Shown here: positions 26,628 to 35,160 of the stretch, piece by piece
How positions within the stretch are numbered: the stretch's first letter is position 1
Layout: each line of letters starts with the position of its first letter
From: Acidobacteriota bacterium
GTDB lineage: Bacteria > Acidobacteriota > Vicinamibacteria > Vicinamibacterales > SCN-69-37
Length of the DNA stretch: 64,000 nucleotides
Assembly (NCBI GenBank): GCA_020853395.1
Contig: JADYYY010000019.1
Coordinates: forward strand, 248,001-312,000
Reading direction: 5' to 3'
The notes under the pieces: model-generated
Told to the model about the DNA's origin: nothing
What the model saw: only the letters and a program-made list of their open reading frames with translations
Database searches by the model: none
Translations under genes and position numbers: made by a program

Positions 26628-27215
26628 TCAACGGCGATAGAAGTTGATCCCGATCATGATCGCGCCGACCGCTGGGGCGCCTTCAGTGAAAGGCAGCGTC
26701 CTGTGCTCGTACTGGATGTCGAGCATGAGGTTGGTGCCGTGCGTGTTCTGGGGCGAGAACTCGTAAGCCGCCAGCTCGACGCCGGCGGCGCCCAAGACGA
26801 CGAAGCCGCCGCGCGTGCGGGGGAGTGTGACGAGGCCTGCCTCGGTGAGCTCGCTCGTGTCGATGCTGCCGATACCGACCCCGCCGCGTACCCACGTGCG
26901 CGGTGACAGCCATCGCTGGATGGCGCCCGTGAGGAAGATGACGCCCGTCAGCGCGACGGGCTCGCGCGATTCGTCCCTCGTCAGCGCGACCTGCGCCAAG
27001 GTGTTCGGACCGAGCATCTTGCCCGCTGAGGCGCCGAAGGCCGTCAGCCGAAAGTCGCCGGCGCTCGCCGGCATCGTCGCACCGCCGACCAACAGGCCGT
27101 AGTGCCATCCGACACGCTCGTCGGCTCCGGCCATCCACGGGTGCGCGAGAACGCAGGCCGCTACGACGAGCCAGCGACAGAGACGATCGACCCTGGAAGA
27201 TCTCGCACGACGCAT
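26628..27215 (-). CDS. Exported small beta-barrel-like protein
   Basis: This 195-residue protein starts at ATG 27215, with GGAGG seven bases upstream. A signal peptide covers roughly the first 32 residues (LCRWLVVAACVLAHPWMAGA). The rest has alternating short strands rich in Gly, Tyr and Phe (FVVLGAAGVELAAYEF; LMLDIQYEHRTLPF; IMIGINFYRR), like a small outer-membrane barrel of about eight strands. It ends in aromatic plus charged residues. Family and ligand are unknown. It is transcribed divergently from the secreted protein at 27324, and its stop faces the argC stop. Confidence 0.6.
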   Translation of the reverse strand: MRRARSSRVDRLCRWLVVAACVLAHPWMAGADERVGWHYGLLVGGATMPASAGDFRLTAFGASAGKMLGPNTLAQVALTRDESREPVALTGVIFLTGAIQRWLSPRTWVRGGVGIGSIDTSELTEAGLVTLPRTRGGFVVLGAAGVELAAYEFSPQNTHGTNLMLDIQYEHRTLPFTEGAPAVGAIMIGINFYRR

Positions 27216-27323
27216 GGTGCCTCCGGCTGCCGCTGTGTAGGAGAGCAATCCGCGTACCCCGCTGGCAGGTACGGGCGTGCTGCACCGCGGTACGTCGATT
27301 GCAGCCCGTCGCATCGGAACGCC

Positions 27324-28940
27324 GTGCGATTCGAACGGCTCGCGATTACCCTGTGCCTCTCCAGCCTGTGCGCTGTCGCGCCCGCGGCCGCGCAGCCGGT
27401 GGCGGCGGAGCCGGGTCCAGCCGAGTGGTTCGCTTCAGAACAGGATCTGGCGAGCGGTCTCGACACCGTGACAGCCAGCGGTCGTCGCGTCGTGAGCCTG
27501 GAAACGGACTGTCGCGGGTTCGTGCTGGTGACCCAGCAGTCGCCGGAGCCGGCCGCGCGCGACTATCGCATCGTGCGCGCCCGTCCCGACCGTCTGGCCG
27601 CTGCGCTCGAGCCGGCAGGCTCGGAAGGTTTCCGGATCGACGGCGGGATTTCGCCGACCGAGACCTGCGACCGCGACACGACGCTGTGGGGAACGCGCCG
27701 TCCGAGCGAAGCGCTGCTGCTCATGGTCAGGTCGCCCGGCGCGCCGCCGGTTCGTCATCGGGTCGTCGACGCGTTCGGGAAGTCCGCCGTCGGCATGCCG
27801 GAGATCGACGGTTGGGCGCGGCAGGGCTTCCGGCCGGTCGCGATCGTGAGCGGGCGCCTGCTGCTCGAGCACGACCCGCAAGCGGGCGACAGCGCCACGG
27901 GAACGTCGCTGCTGATCCGGGGCACGTTCGAGCGCGCAGTCGAAGACGTCCGCCAGATGGCGCGGCTCCGATACCGGATGGTCGCGGCTGGCGCTCGCAA
28001 GGGCGAGATGCTGGTCGTCCTCGCGACGTCTGTCCGGAACGAACCTTCGCGAATCGAGCTGCAACTGGCGCCGGATCTGGACCAGTTGATCGCCGCGATC
28101 AATCCGCGCACGGCCGACGGCCTCCGTCTCTGGCGCCCGCCGACGATCGCCGAGGGCCGGACCTACGCGTTTCTCGTGTCGTCGCCCGAGCCGGTCGACG
28201 CCGTCGAGTACTCCATCGTGGGCCCTGCCGAGGGGCAGGCCGTCGTTCAAGGCGTCGGTCGCCGATCGCTGCTCGGCTTCGCCGGGCAGTCCGATCCCAG
28301 AGAGCCGACGGTGTTGGCGATTGTCGAGAGACGGAGGCCCGGCGGCGACGCGGCGGCGTCCGCCGTTCAGCCGAGCGGTCCAGGCAGCGTGCTCTACGCG
28401 CGCCTGCTCGACCGCGCACGGCGGGGCGACGAGGTCGTCGTCGCGACAGCCCGCGAATCGCTTCTCGGCGCGCTCGTCGACTTCGATCGTGAGTCGGTCT
28501 CCATCGTGAGGCACGGTGCGTACCGCCGGTTCCCCGTGTCGACCGTGACCAAGGTCAGGCATCGAGATCACACCGACCTCTGCGCCGGTCTCGGGACCCT
28601 GATCGGGCTCGCGGCCGGCGTAACCGTTGCGGCCGTGGCGACGGCGCACGCGGACACGCCGCTGAAGAAGGAAGGCGCGCTGCTGGCCTGGCTCGCTGCG
28701 CCGACCGAGTTCGGTGCTGCGGGCTTCGTCGTGGGCTGGTCGATCGGCAGCGTGTGGCGGGGCGCGACGATCTACGTGGCCTCCACCTCCACGTTGTCGC
28801 CGTCGGCGCCCGCAATCTCGCTGGGTCACCATTCGGGCTCGCGGTCAGCACCGGGCGTGGCTGTCCACGGCACGCCGGCGTCCGGCACGGCTATCGGCCT
28901 GCAGATCGATCTCAATCGAACCGAGCTGCGCCGTCGCTGA
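27324..28940 (+). CDS. Secreted protein of unknown function with internal duplication
   Basis: The 538-residue product from GTG 27324 starts with a signal peptide (RLAITLCLSSLCAVAPAAAQ). Two segments, near residues 55-150 and 225-320, look alike: each has a VLVT or VVLAT start and an LAA.L.P or LIAAINP middle, and each ends in a TLW/RLW-P turn. This suggests a duplicated beta-rich domain. A small barrel-like piece follows (GDEVVVATARESLLGALVDF). A glycine-rich hydrophobic segment (about 440-500) could span or sit in a membrane. No known family is recognised. The upstream frame to 27102 is rejected for lack of a signal peptide and because it overlaps the divergent promoter. Confidence 0.6.
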   Translation: MRFERLAITLCLSSLCAVAPAAAQPVAAEPGPAEWFASEQDLASGLDTVTASGRRVVSLETDCRGFVLVTQQSPEPAARDYRIVRARPDRLAAALEPAGSEGFRIDGGISPTETCDRDTTLWGTRRPSEALLLMVRSPGAPPVRHRVVDAFGKSAVGMPEIDGWARQGFRPVAIVSGRLLLEHDPQAGDSATGTSLLIRGTFERAVEDVRQMARLRYRMVAAGARKGEMLVVLATSVRNEPSRIELQLAPDLDQLIAAINPRTADGLRLWRPPTIAEGRTYAFLVSSPEPVDAVEYSIVGPAEGQAVVQGVGRRSLLGFAGQSDPREPTVLAIVERRRPGGDAAASAVQPSGPGSVLYARLLDRARRGDEVVVATARESLLGALVDFDRESVSIVRHGAYRRFPVSTVTKVRHRDHTDLCAGLGTLIGLAAGVTVAAVATAHADTPLKKEGALLAWLAAPTEFGAAGFVVGWSIGSVWRGATIYVASTSTLSPSAPAISLGHHSGSRSAPGVAVHGTPASGTAIGLQIDLNRTELRRR

Positions 28941-29053
28941 ACCTCCTCGACACTCCGCGCCGCGGCGTGGTACTCTCCGCCACCTTTGTCAGCAAGACGG
29001 AACGCGTCGCCGGCCACGTCGTGACGTGCGTCCGGGACGAGATGGAGCGTGCC

Positions 29054-31420
29054 ATGTCGTTGTCTGCCTCTCTGTCCGTACGATCGGGTCCTTCCCGCTG
29101 GCGTCGCCGGCTGCCGGGTGTCGTGTTCGCAGCCGTGACCGTGGCGCTCGTCGGGGTGGCCGGGCACAGCGTCGGCCGCGCCGCGCGCAGCGACAAGTGG
29201 TGGTGGGACAACCTCGGCGGACCTGACAGCTCCAACTTCATGAAGCTGGACCAGATCAACAAGTCGAACGTCGCCCGCCTCGAGGTCGCCTGGTTCTACC
29301 CGCACGCGACCACCGTGTTCAACCCGGTCGCCGTCGACGACGTGATCTACACGTACGGGCGGGGCAGCTCGCTGATCGCGCTCGACGCGACGACCGGTAA
29401 GGAGATCTGGATTCACGAAGGGCTGCCGGGCATCAACGCGCGCGGCATCAACTACTGGCAGAGCAGCGATGGCAAGGACAAGCGGCTCCTCTTCTCGGTG
29501 AACAGCTTTCTCCAGGCGATCGACGCGAAGACCGGGAAGTCCATCCTCACCTTCGGCAACAACGGCATCGTCGATCTCCGCGAGGGGTTGCTGCGAGCCG
29601 AGGGGACCGGCATCAACGTGCAGTCGGGCAGTCCCGGCAAGGTGTGGCGCAACCTGTTGATCCTCGGATCCGCGCCGGGAGAAGGGTTCATCTCGCCGCC
29701 CGGCGACATCCGGGCCTACGACGTCGTCACGGGCCGCAAGGTCTGGCAGTTCCACACGGTGCCGCAGCCGGGTGAGTTCGGCTACGAGACCTGGCCGAAG
29801 GACGCGTACAAGTACGTCGGCGGATCGAACAACTGGGGCTCGATGTCGGTGGACGACGAGCGGGGCATCGTCTACATCCCGACCGGCTCGGCGACGTACG
29901 ATTTCTACGGTGCCGATCGCCACGGCGCCAACCTCTTCTCGAACTGCCTGCTCGCGCTCGACACGCGGACCGGCCGCCGGCTGTGGCACTTCCAGACGAT
30001 TCACCACGACATCTGGGATCTCGACAACGTCTCGGCGCCGCAGCTCGTCACGATCCGCAACAACGGCCGGCGCGTGGACGTCGTCGCGCTCGCGGGCAAG
30101 ACGGGGTTTCTGTACGTCTTCGATCGCGTGACCGGCCAGCCGATCTGGCCGATCGAGGAGCGGCCGGTGCCCCAGACCGACGTGCCGGGCGAGATGACCT
30201 GGCCGACCCAGCCCTACGTGACGAAGCCCGCGCCGTTCGCGCGTCAGACCTTCACGGTCGACGACGTGAACCCCTGGCTGCTCACGCCGCAGGCGTACGA
30301 GGAGATCAAGGCGCGCGTGGCCAAGGCCCATGTCGGTCCCGGTCCGCAGGGCGGTCTCTTCATCCCGACCCGCGTCGGCGAGGACTCGATCTCCATGCCC
30401 GGCAACATGGGCGGATCGAACTGGGGCACGACCGCCGCGAATCCGGAGAAGGGGCTCGTGTTCGTGCTGAACATGGAGGCGGTCTCGATCCTCAGGCTGG
30501 AGGACGTGAAGACGCGCGGTGTCGCGCTCAGCGGCAACGCCGCGAACCAGGGCGCCGTGCCGCAGGGACGTGCCGTCTACATGCAGAACTGCCAGGTGTG
30601 TCACGGCGCGAACCTGCAGGGGGCCGTGCCGGGCGCGCCGTCGCTCGTCGGCGTCACGTCGCGCCTGAGCGACGACGCGATCCGCGCCGTCGTGACCGGG
30701 GGCCGCGGGCTGATGCGGCCGGTGTCGGACGTCACCGCGGACCAGCTCACGCAGGTGATCGCGTACCTCGCGAGCACGAACCCGATGGGCCGAGGCATCG
30801 GCGCGGCCAGCGCCGCGCCGGGTTTCCCGCCCGGACCGATCGTCGCCCGCGGCGGCGCCCCGCAGCCGCCGCTGCCCGCTCGCGGCGTCGGGCCGTTCTT
30901 TCCGGGCGTCGGCGGCAACGCCGGCAACCTGCCGTATCCAGACGAGGTGAGAGACATCGTGCCGCAGGATCGCTACATGAGCGAGTACGCGGTCATGTCG
31001 GCCGCGACGAAGCCGCCGTACACGACCCTGACGGCCTACGACCTCAACACCGGCGAGATCAAGTGGCAGGTGCCGACCGGCGATCATCCGCCGACGATCG
31101 CCGCCGGCGGTCCGCGCAACACCGGCGGGCTCGCGCTGCGCACCGGCATCATGCCGACGAAGGCCGGCATCGTGTTCGAGGCGGGCGGCGACGGCAAGCT
31201 CCGCGCCTACGACGAGGACACCGGCAAGATTCTGTGGATGGGCGACTTCGCGGGACAGTCGCGCGGCGTGCCCGTCATGTACGAGTCCAAGGGGCGGCAG
31301 TACCTGGTGATCGCGGCGGTCGCGGGCGGCGCGCCGGCGGCGCCGGGCCAGCCGGCCGTGCAGGAGCTGCCGCCCGGCACGCCCATCGGCCACATCGCGT
31401 GGGCGTTGCCGAGGCGGTGA
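29054..31420 (+). CDS. PQQ-dependent dehydrogenase with internal cytochrome c domain
   Basis: An exported quinoprotein of 788 residues. An Arg-rich N-terminus and hydrophobic helix (PGVVFAAVTVALVGVAG) send it to the periplasm. Tryptophan-docking repeats of the eight-bladed propeller include VIYTYGRGSSLIALDATTGK and RLWHFQTIHHDIWDLD. A heme c domain, CQVCH at residues 513-517 with a likely Met ligand in GLMRPV, is inserted before the last blades rather than placed at the end. The final blades (TLTAYDLNTGEIKWQVPTGD) resemble membrane glucose dehydrogenase. The substrate may be an aldose or alcohol. ATG 29054 has GGAG six bases upstream. Confidence 0.88.
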   Translation: MSLSASLSVRSGPSRWRRRLPGVVFAAVTVALVGVAGHSVGRAARSDKWWWDNLGGPDSSNFMKLDQINKSNVARLEVAWFYPHATTVFNPVAVDDVIYTYGRGSSLIALDATTGKEIWIHEGLPGINARGINYWQSSDGKDKRLLFSVNSFLQAIDAKTGKSILTFGNNGIVDLREGLLRAEGTGINVQSGSPGKVWRNLLILGSAPGEGFISPPGDIRAYDVVTGRKVWQFHTVPQPGEFGYETWPKDAYKYVGGSNNWGSMSVDDERGIVYIPTGSATYDFYGADRHGANLFSNCLLALDTRTGRRLWHFQTIHHDIWDLDNVSAPQLVTIRNNGRRVDVVALAGKTGFLYVFDRVTGQPIWPIEERPVPQTDVPGEMTWPTQPYVTKPAPFARQTFTVDDVNPWLLTPQAYEEIKARVAKAHVGPGPQGGLFIPTRVGEDSISMPGNMGGSNWGTTAANPEKGLVFVLNMEAVSILRLEDVKTRGVALSGNAANQGAVPQGRAVYMQNCQVCHGANLQGAVPGAPSLVGVTSRLSDDAIRAVVTGGRGLMRPVSDVTADQLTQVIAYLASTNPMGRGIGAASAAPGFPPGPIVARGGAPQPPLPARGVGPFFPGVGGNAGNLPYPDEVRDIVPQDRYMSEYAVMSAATKPPYTTLTAYDLNTGEIKWQVPTGDHPPTIAAGGPRNTGGLALRTGIMPTKAGIVFEAGGDGKLRAYDEDTGKILWMGDFAGQSRGVPVMYESKGRQYLVIAAVAGGAPAAPGQPAVQELPPGTPIGHIAWALPRR

Positions 31421-31423
31421 GCG

Positions 31424-32923
31424 CTACTTCAAGAACATCTCGTACGCCGCGTTCTCCCGCTCGCGCTGGTATCGGTAGCCGAGATCGTCGAGGAAGCGCT
31501 CGAAGCGCGGCGTGTCGTCCGGCGGGACCTCGAATCCCGCCAGCACGCGGCCGAAGTCCGCGCCGTGATTGCGATAGTGGAAGAGGCTGATGTTCCAGCG
31601 GCCGCTCAGCCGATCGAGGAACGTCATGAGCGCGCCGGGCCGCTCGGGAAACTCGAAGCGGCAGAGCTGCTCGTTCGCGACCTCGGCGCTGCGGCCGCCC
31701 ACCATGTGCCGCACGTGCAGCTTCGCCAGCTCGTTGTCGGTGAGCACGACGGTCTGATAGCCGGCGCGCGTGAGCGTCTCGGCGACGGCGTCGGCATCCT
31801 GGCGCGACGAGGTGGCGACGCCGACGAAGATGTGCGCCGCCGTCCGCCCGCTGAGCCGGTAGTTGAACTCCGTCACGATTCGGCGGCCGATCGCGGCGCA
31901 GAACTCGCGAAACGCGCCGGGCCGCTCGGGGATCGTGACGCCGAACAGCGCCTCGCGCGCTTCGCCGAGCTCGGCGCGCTCCGCGACGAACCGCAGCCGG
32001 TCGAAGTTCATGTTGGCGCCGCTCAGCACCGCGAGCAGGGCGCCGTCGGCGCGTCCGTCTTCCGCGAGCCAGCGGCGCAGGCCCGCGACAGCCAGCGCAC
32101 CGGCCGGCTCGAGGATCGATCGCGTGTCGTCGAACACGTCCTTGATCGCGCCGCAGATTTCGTCGTTCGTGACGCGCACGACCTCGTCCACCGTCTGGCG
32201 GGCGAGCGCGAACGTCAGCGCGCCGACCTCGCGCACCGCCACGCCGTCGGCGAAGATCCCGACGCGATCGAGCGCCACGCGGCGGCCCTCCTGTAGCGAT
32301 CGGTACATGGCGTCGGCCTCGAACGGCTCGACGCCGATCACGCGGATGGCCGGCTGCAGCGCCTTGATGTAGCTGCCGATGCCCGCGATGAGCCCACCGC
32401 CGCCGATCGGGACGAACACGGCCGCGACGTCGCCGAGGCGATGACGCAGGATCTCGCTCGCGATCGTGCCCTGGCCGGCGACGACGAGCGGGTCGTCGAA
32501 GGGCGGAACGAAGACGCGGCCGGTCTCGGCGGCGAGCACGTCGCAGCGCTCTCGGGCGTCCGAGTAGCTGTCGCCGGCGAGCACCACCTCCGCGCCGAGG
32601 TCGCGGACCGCGTCGATCTTGATGTCGGGCGTCGTCTGCGGCATCACGATGACGGCGCTGAGACCGAGATGGCGGGCCGCGTACGCGACACCCTGCGCGT
32701 GGTTGCCGGCGCTCGCGGTGATGACGCCGCGCGCGCGCTCGGCGGCCGTGAGATGGGCGATGCGGTTGTAGGCGCCGCGCAGCTTGAAGCTGAACGTGCG
32801 CTGGAGGTCCTCGCGCTTGAGGCGGATCTCGCGGCCCAGCCGGTGCGACAGCCGCGGCGCCGGTTCGAGCGGCGTCTCGACGGCGACGTCGTACACGCGG
32901 CTCGTGAGGATGAGCCGCAGCAT
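31424..32923 (-). CDS. ilvA: Threonine ammonia-lyase (biosynthetic threonine deaminase)
   Basis: This 499-residue PLP enzyme has its Schiff-base lysine at residue 47 in RTFSFKLRGAYNR and the phosphate-binding loop GGGGLIAG. The C-terminal 180 residues contain two ACT-like regulatory domains (VTIPERPGAFREF and FEFPERPGALMTF). This is the long, isoleucine-inhibited form, like E. coli IlvA (514 residues). It makes 2-oxobutyrate, the entry to isoleucine, from the threonine produced by the thr operon some 6 kb away. It starts at ATG 32923. It is downstream of the mutase gene in the same direction (25-base gap) and faces the PQQ gene with a 3-base gap. Confidence 0.95.
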   Translation of the reverse strand: MLRLILTSRVYDVAVETPLEPAPRLSHRLGREIRLKREDLQRTFSFKLRGAYNRIAHLTAAERARGVITASAGNHAQGVAYAARHLGLSAVIVMPQTTPDIKIDAVRDLGAEVVLAGDSYSDARERCDVLAAETGRVFVPPFDDPLVVAGQGTIASEILRHRLGDVAAVFVPIGGGGLIAGIGSYIKALQPAIRVIGVEPFEADAMYRSLQEGRRVALDRVGIFADGVAVREVGALTFALARQTVDEVVRVTNDEICGAIKDVFDDTRSILEPAGALAVAGLRRWLAEDGRADGALLAVLSGANMNFDRLRFVAERAELGEAREALFGVTIPERPGAFREFCAAIGRRIVTEFNYRLSGRTAAHIFVGVATSSRQDADAVAETLTRAGYQTVVLTDNELAKLHVRHMVGGRSAEVANEQLCRFEFPERPGALMTFLDRLSGRWNISLFHYRNHGADFGRVLAGFEVPPDDTPRFERFLDDLGYRYQRERENAAYEMFLK

Positions 32924-32948
32924 GGCGCTCAGGGAATCTGGCCGTTCT

Positions 32949-34385
32949 TCATCCACGTCGGGACACCCAAGGGTTTGCCGTGAGGAACGCGCCCGAGTTG
33001 GCCAGGCCGGGCGACTCGAGCGTGGTTTCCGGCTCTCCGAAGACGAGCCGGTCGACGAGCTCGACGCCCTGCATGAAGCTGTGGTCCTGGTTCGCCACCT
33101 CGTACTTCCAGGCGCCGAAGCGCCCGCGGCTGAACACCCGCTGCGCCTCCAGCGCCGGCCCGATGGCGCGCAGGACGTCGTCGCGGCCGAGGAACGGCGT
33201 GGGATAGCCATGCTCCTCGCGGCGATGCCATCGGCTGACGACCTGCGCGCCTTCAGGAATGAGCCGGTCGTGGCGCATCGCGGCGACGGTGTCGTCGACG
33301 AGCGACGCGAGGGCGACCGGCCTGGCCGGGGATTCACACACCTCGGCCATGAGCGACCAGTAGTCGGGCCCGTCCGGCACGTGATTGGGCGAGTAGTTCG
33401 AGAACACCGTCACGCGGTAGTACGGGCTGTTGGGCTCTGGAAAGTACATCCAGCACTTGCGGGCGAGCGTCTCTGGCCGTGGACCTCGCAGACCGATGCC
33501 GATCACGTGCACCGCGCTGTGGCGAAGCTGCGCGGCCGCGCGCCGGACGTCCGCATCGATCGGCGTCGCGATCGCGCAGCACCGATCGAGCGGCATCGTC
33601 GTCACGATCGTGTCGTAGCGGAGCGTGTCGCCGCCGTGGAGCTTCACCGTGCGAGCGTGCGTGTCGATGGCCGCCACGTCGGCGCCGTACCGGAGCCGCT
33701 CGCGTGGGAGCAGGCGCGCCATGCCGGTCCACATCGCGCCGGTGCCGCCGAATCGCGGAAAGCGGAACGTCCTGTTCGGACCCCAAGACACGTCGTCTTT
33801 GCCGGCGGCGACCTGCTCCCTGATGCGCGTGAGATCGGGAACCGCGACGCGCTCGCCCATCCAGCCGGTGTCCATTTCCTCGAGCGGATAGCCCCACACC
33901 TTGAAGTTGTAGGGGCGCATGAAGAGATCCGCCAGTCCCGGGCCGAACGTGCGATCGATCCACTCGCCGAAGTTGGCCGCTTTCGAAGTCTGTGTCCTCG
34001 CGTGGGCCTGCTCCAGCCCGGCGAGCGCGCGATCGCGGTCGGCCGCGTCGAGCCGGTGCAGGTTGTTCTGAAACGGGTACGGGACGAACCGGCCGCGAAT
34101 CCACACCCATGACTCGCGTTCGTGCGTCAGCCACTGACCGCCGACGGCGCGGTCCACCGCCTCGTCGTAGTACGCGTAGTGGCTGAACTGTACGTGGCCG
34201 CCGATGTCCCACGTGAAGCCCTGCGGATCGACGACGCTCGCCGCGAGCCCGCCGGGGCCGGCGGCGCGGTCGAGCACGACGAAGTCGTCGTGCCCGAGCT
34301 CGACGAGCCGATGCGCCGCGCCCAGCCCGGTGGGGCCGGCGCCGACGATGAGCACGCGGCCGGGGTCGGCGCGCGGCGTCGTCAT
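32949..34385 (-). CDS. glf: UDP-galactopyranose mutase, eukaryotic-type
   Basis: A 478-residue flavoprotein with the FAD motif VLIVGAGPTGLGAAHRL (11-27) and the GGHVQFSHY loop (62-70, His64). Further motifs are VPYPFQNN (101-108), LADLFMRPYNFKVWGYP, WGPNRTFRFP, KCWMYFPEPNSP, VFSNYSPNHVP and, near the end, YEVANQDHSFM. From memory these follow the fungal and protozoan UGMs closely and are unlike the short bacterial Glf. The enzyme interconverts UDP-galactopyranose and UDP-galactofuranose using reduced FAD, for surface glycans. Its ATG overlaps the GT2 stop by four bases (ATGA), so the two are co-translated. ilvA follows, probably only as a neighbour. Confidence 0.9.
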   Translation of the reverse strand: MTTPRADPGRVLIVGAGPTGLGAAHRLVELGHDDFVVLDRAAGPGGLAASVVDPQGFTWDIGGHVQFSHYAYYDEAVDRAVGGQWLTHERESWVWIRGRFVPYPFQNNLHRLDAADRDRALAGLEQAHARTQTSKAANFGEWIDRTFGPGLADLFMRPYNFKVWGYPLEEMDTGWMGERVAVPDLTRIREQVAAGKDDVSWGPNRTFRFPRFGGTGAMWTGMARLLPRERLRYGADVAAIDTHARTVKLHGGDTLRYDTIVTTMPLDRCCAIATPIDADVRRAAAQLRHSAVHVIGIGLRGPRPETLARKCWMYFPEPNSPYYRVTVFSNYSPNHVPDGPDYWSLMAEVCESPARPVALASLVDDTVAAMRHDRLIPEGAQVVSRWHRREEHGYPTPFLGRDDVLRAIGPALEAQRVFSRGRFGAWKYEVANQDHSFMQGVELVDRLVFGEPETTLESPGLANSGAFLTANPWVSRRG

Positions 34386-35149
34386 CGCGATCGTCCGCGC
34401 CGGCGATCGGCCAGCGCGGCGGCGACCGTCTCGCGCGCGGCGCGCGTGCCGAGCTTCAGCGTCTTGATGCCGACGATCGTCGTCTCTCCGAGACGCCGCG
34501 CGACGGCCGGCACCGGCACCTCGACGAACCGCACCCGATCGCGCGCGACCAGGCCCGAGAGCACGACGTTCGGCGCGAAGGTCTCCGGCGGAATGCGCGG
34601 CAGGAGCCGCTCGAGCACGGCGCGCCGGATCAGGCGGAAGGGCACGTTCACGTCCGTCGGACCGCGGCCGAAGAGCAGACGCACGCACCACGACGCCCCA
34701 GCGGTGAGCAGGCGCCGCGCCGGTCCGGAGGGCCGGCCGGTGCGGATGCCGAACACGGCGTCGGCGTCCTGGCGGGCGCGCCACAACGGCTCGAACGCCG
34801 ACGCAGGGATCTCGTCGTCGCTATCGGTCTGAAAGACCCACTCGCCCTGCGCTTCGTGGTAGCCGCGCAGGACCGTCGGCCCGTGTCCCTGATTGCGCTG
34901 GTGCGTGACGCGCACGGCGGGGTGGCGGAGCGCGATGGCGTCGAGCCGGGATCCCGTGCCGTCCTTCGACCCGTCGTCGTAGAGCAGGAGCTCGTAGCGG
35001 AGGTGAAGGCGATCGAGCGACGCGACCCACGAGTCCACGACGGCGTCGATGCCGAGCTCCTCGTTGTAGACGGGCATCACGATCGACAGATCGCAGGCAG
35101 AGCGCAAGCGGCGAGAGTATATCTGCGCCGCCGGGCTATCGACTATCAT
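34382..35149 (-). CDS. Family 2 glycosyltransferase (GT-A, polyprenyl-type)
   Basis: The 255-residue protein has the GT2 motifs LSIVMPVYNEELGID (21-35), LLYDDGS (55-61) and a DSD metal site at 109-111. It ends without a membrane anchor. It precedes and overlaps the mutase gene, so it could transfer galactofuranose or build its carrier. The donor is not deducible. The start is uncertain: ATG 35149 leaves only 11 bases to the divergent gene at 35161. A start at the TTG around codon 15 would free room for promoters. The conserved part begins near residue 20. Confidence 0.83.
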   Translation of the reverse strand: MIVDSPAAQIYSRRLRSACDLSIVMPVYNEELGIDAVVDSWVASLDRLHLRYELLLYDDGSKDGTGSRLDAIALRHPAVRVTHQRNQGHGPTVLRGYHEAQGEWVFQTDSDDEIPASAFEPLWRARQDADAVFGIRTGRPSGPARRLLTAGASWCVRLLFGRGPTDVNVPFRLIRRAVLERLLPRIPPETFAPNVVLSGLVARDRVRFVEVPVPAVARRLGETTIVGIKTLKLGTRAARETVAAALADRRRGRSR

Positions 35150-35160
35150 CGCCTGACCGC

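Noticed and set aside
28826-31393. An 855-codon open frame on the minus strand
   Set aside because: It is the mirror of the PQQ dehydrogenase, which has clear motifs, signal sequence and ribosome site.
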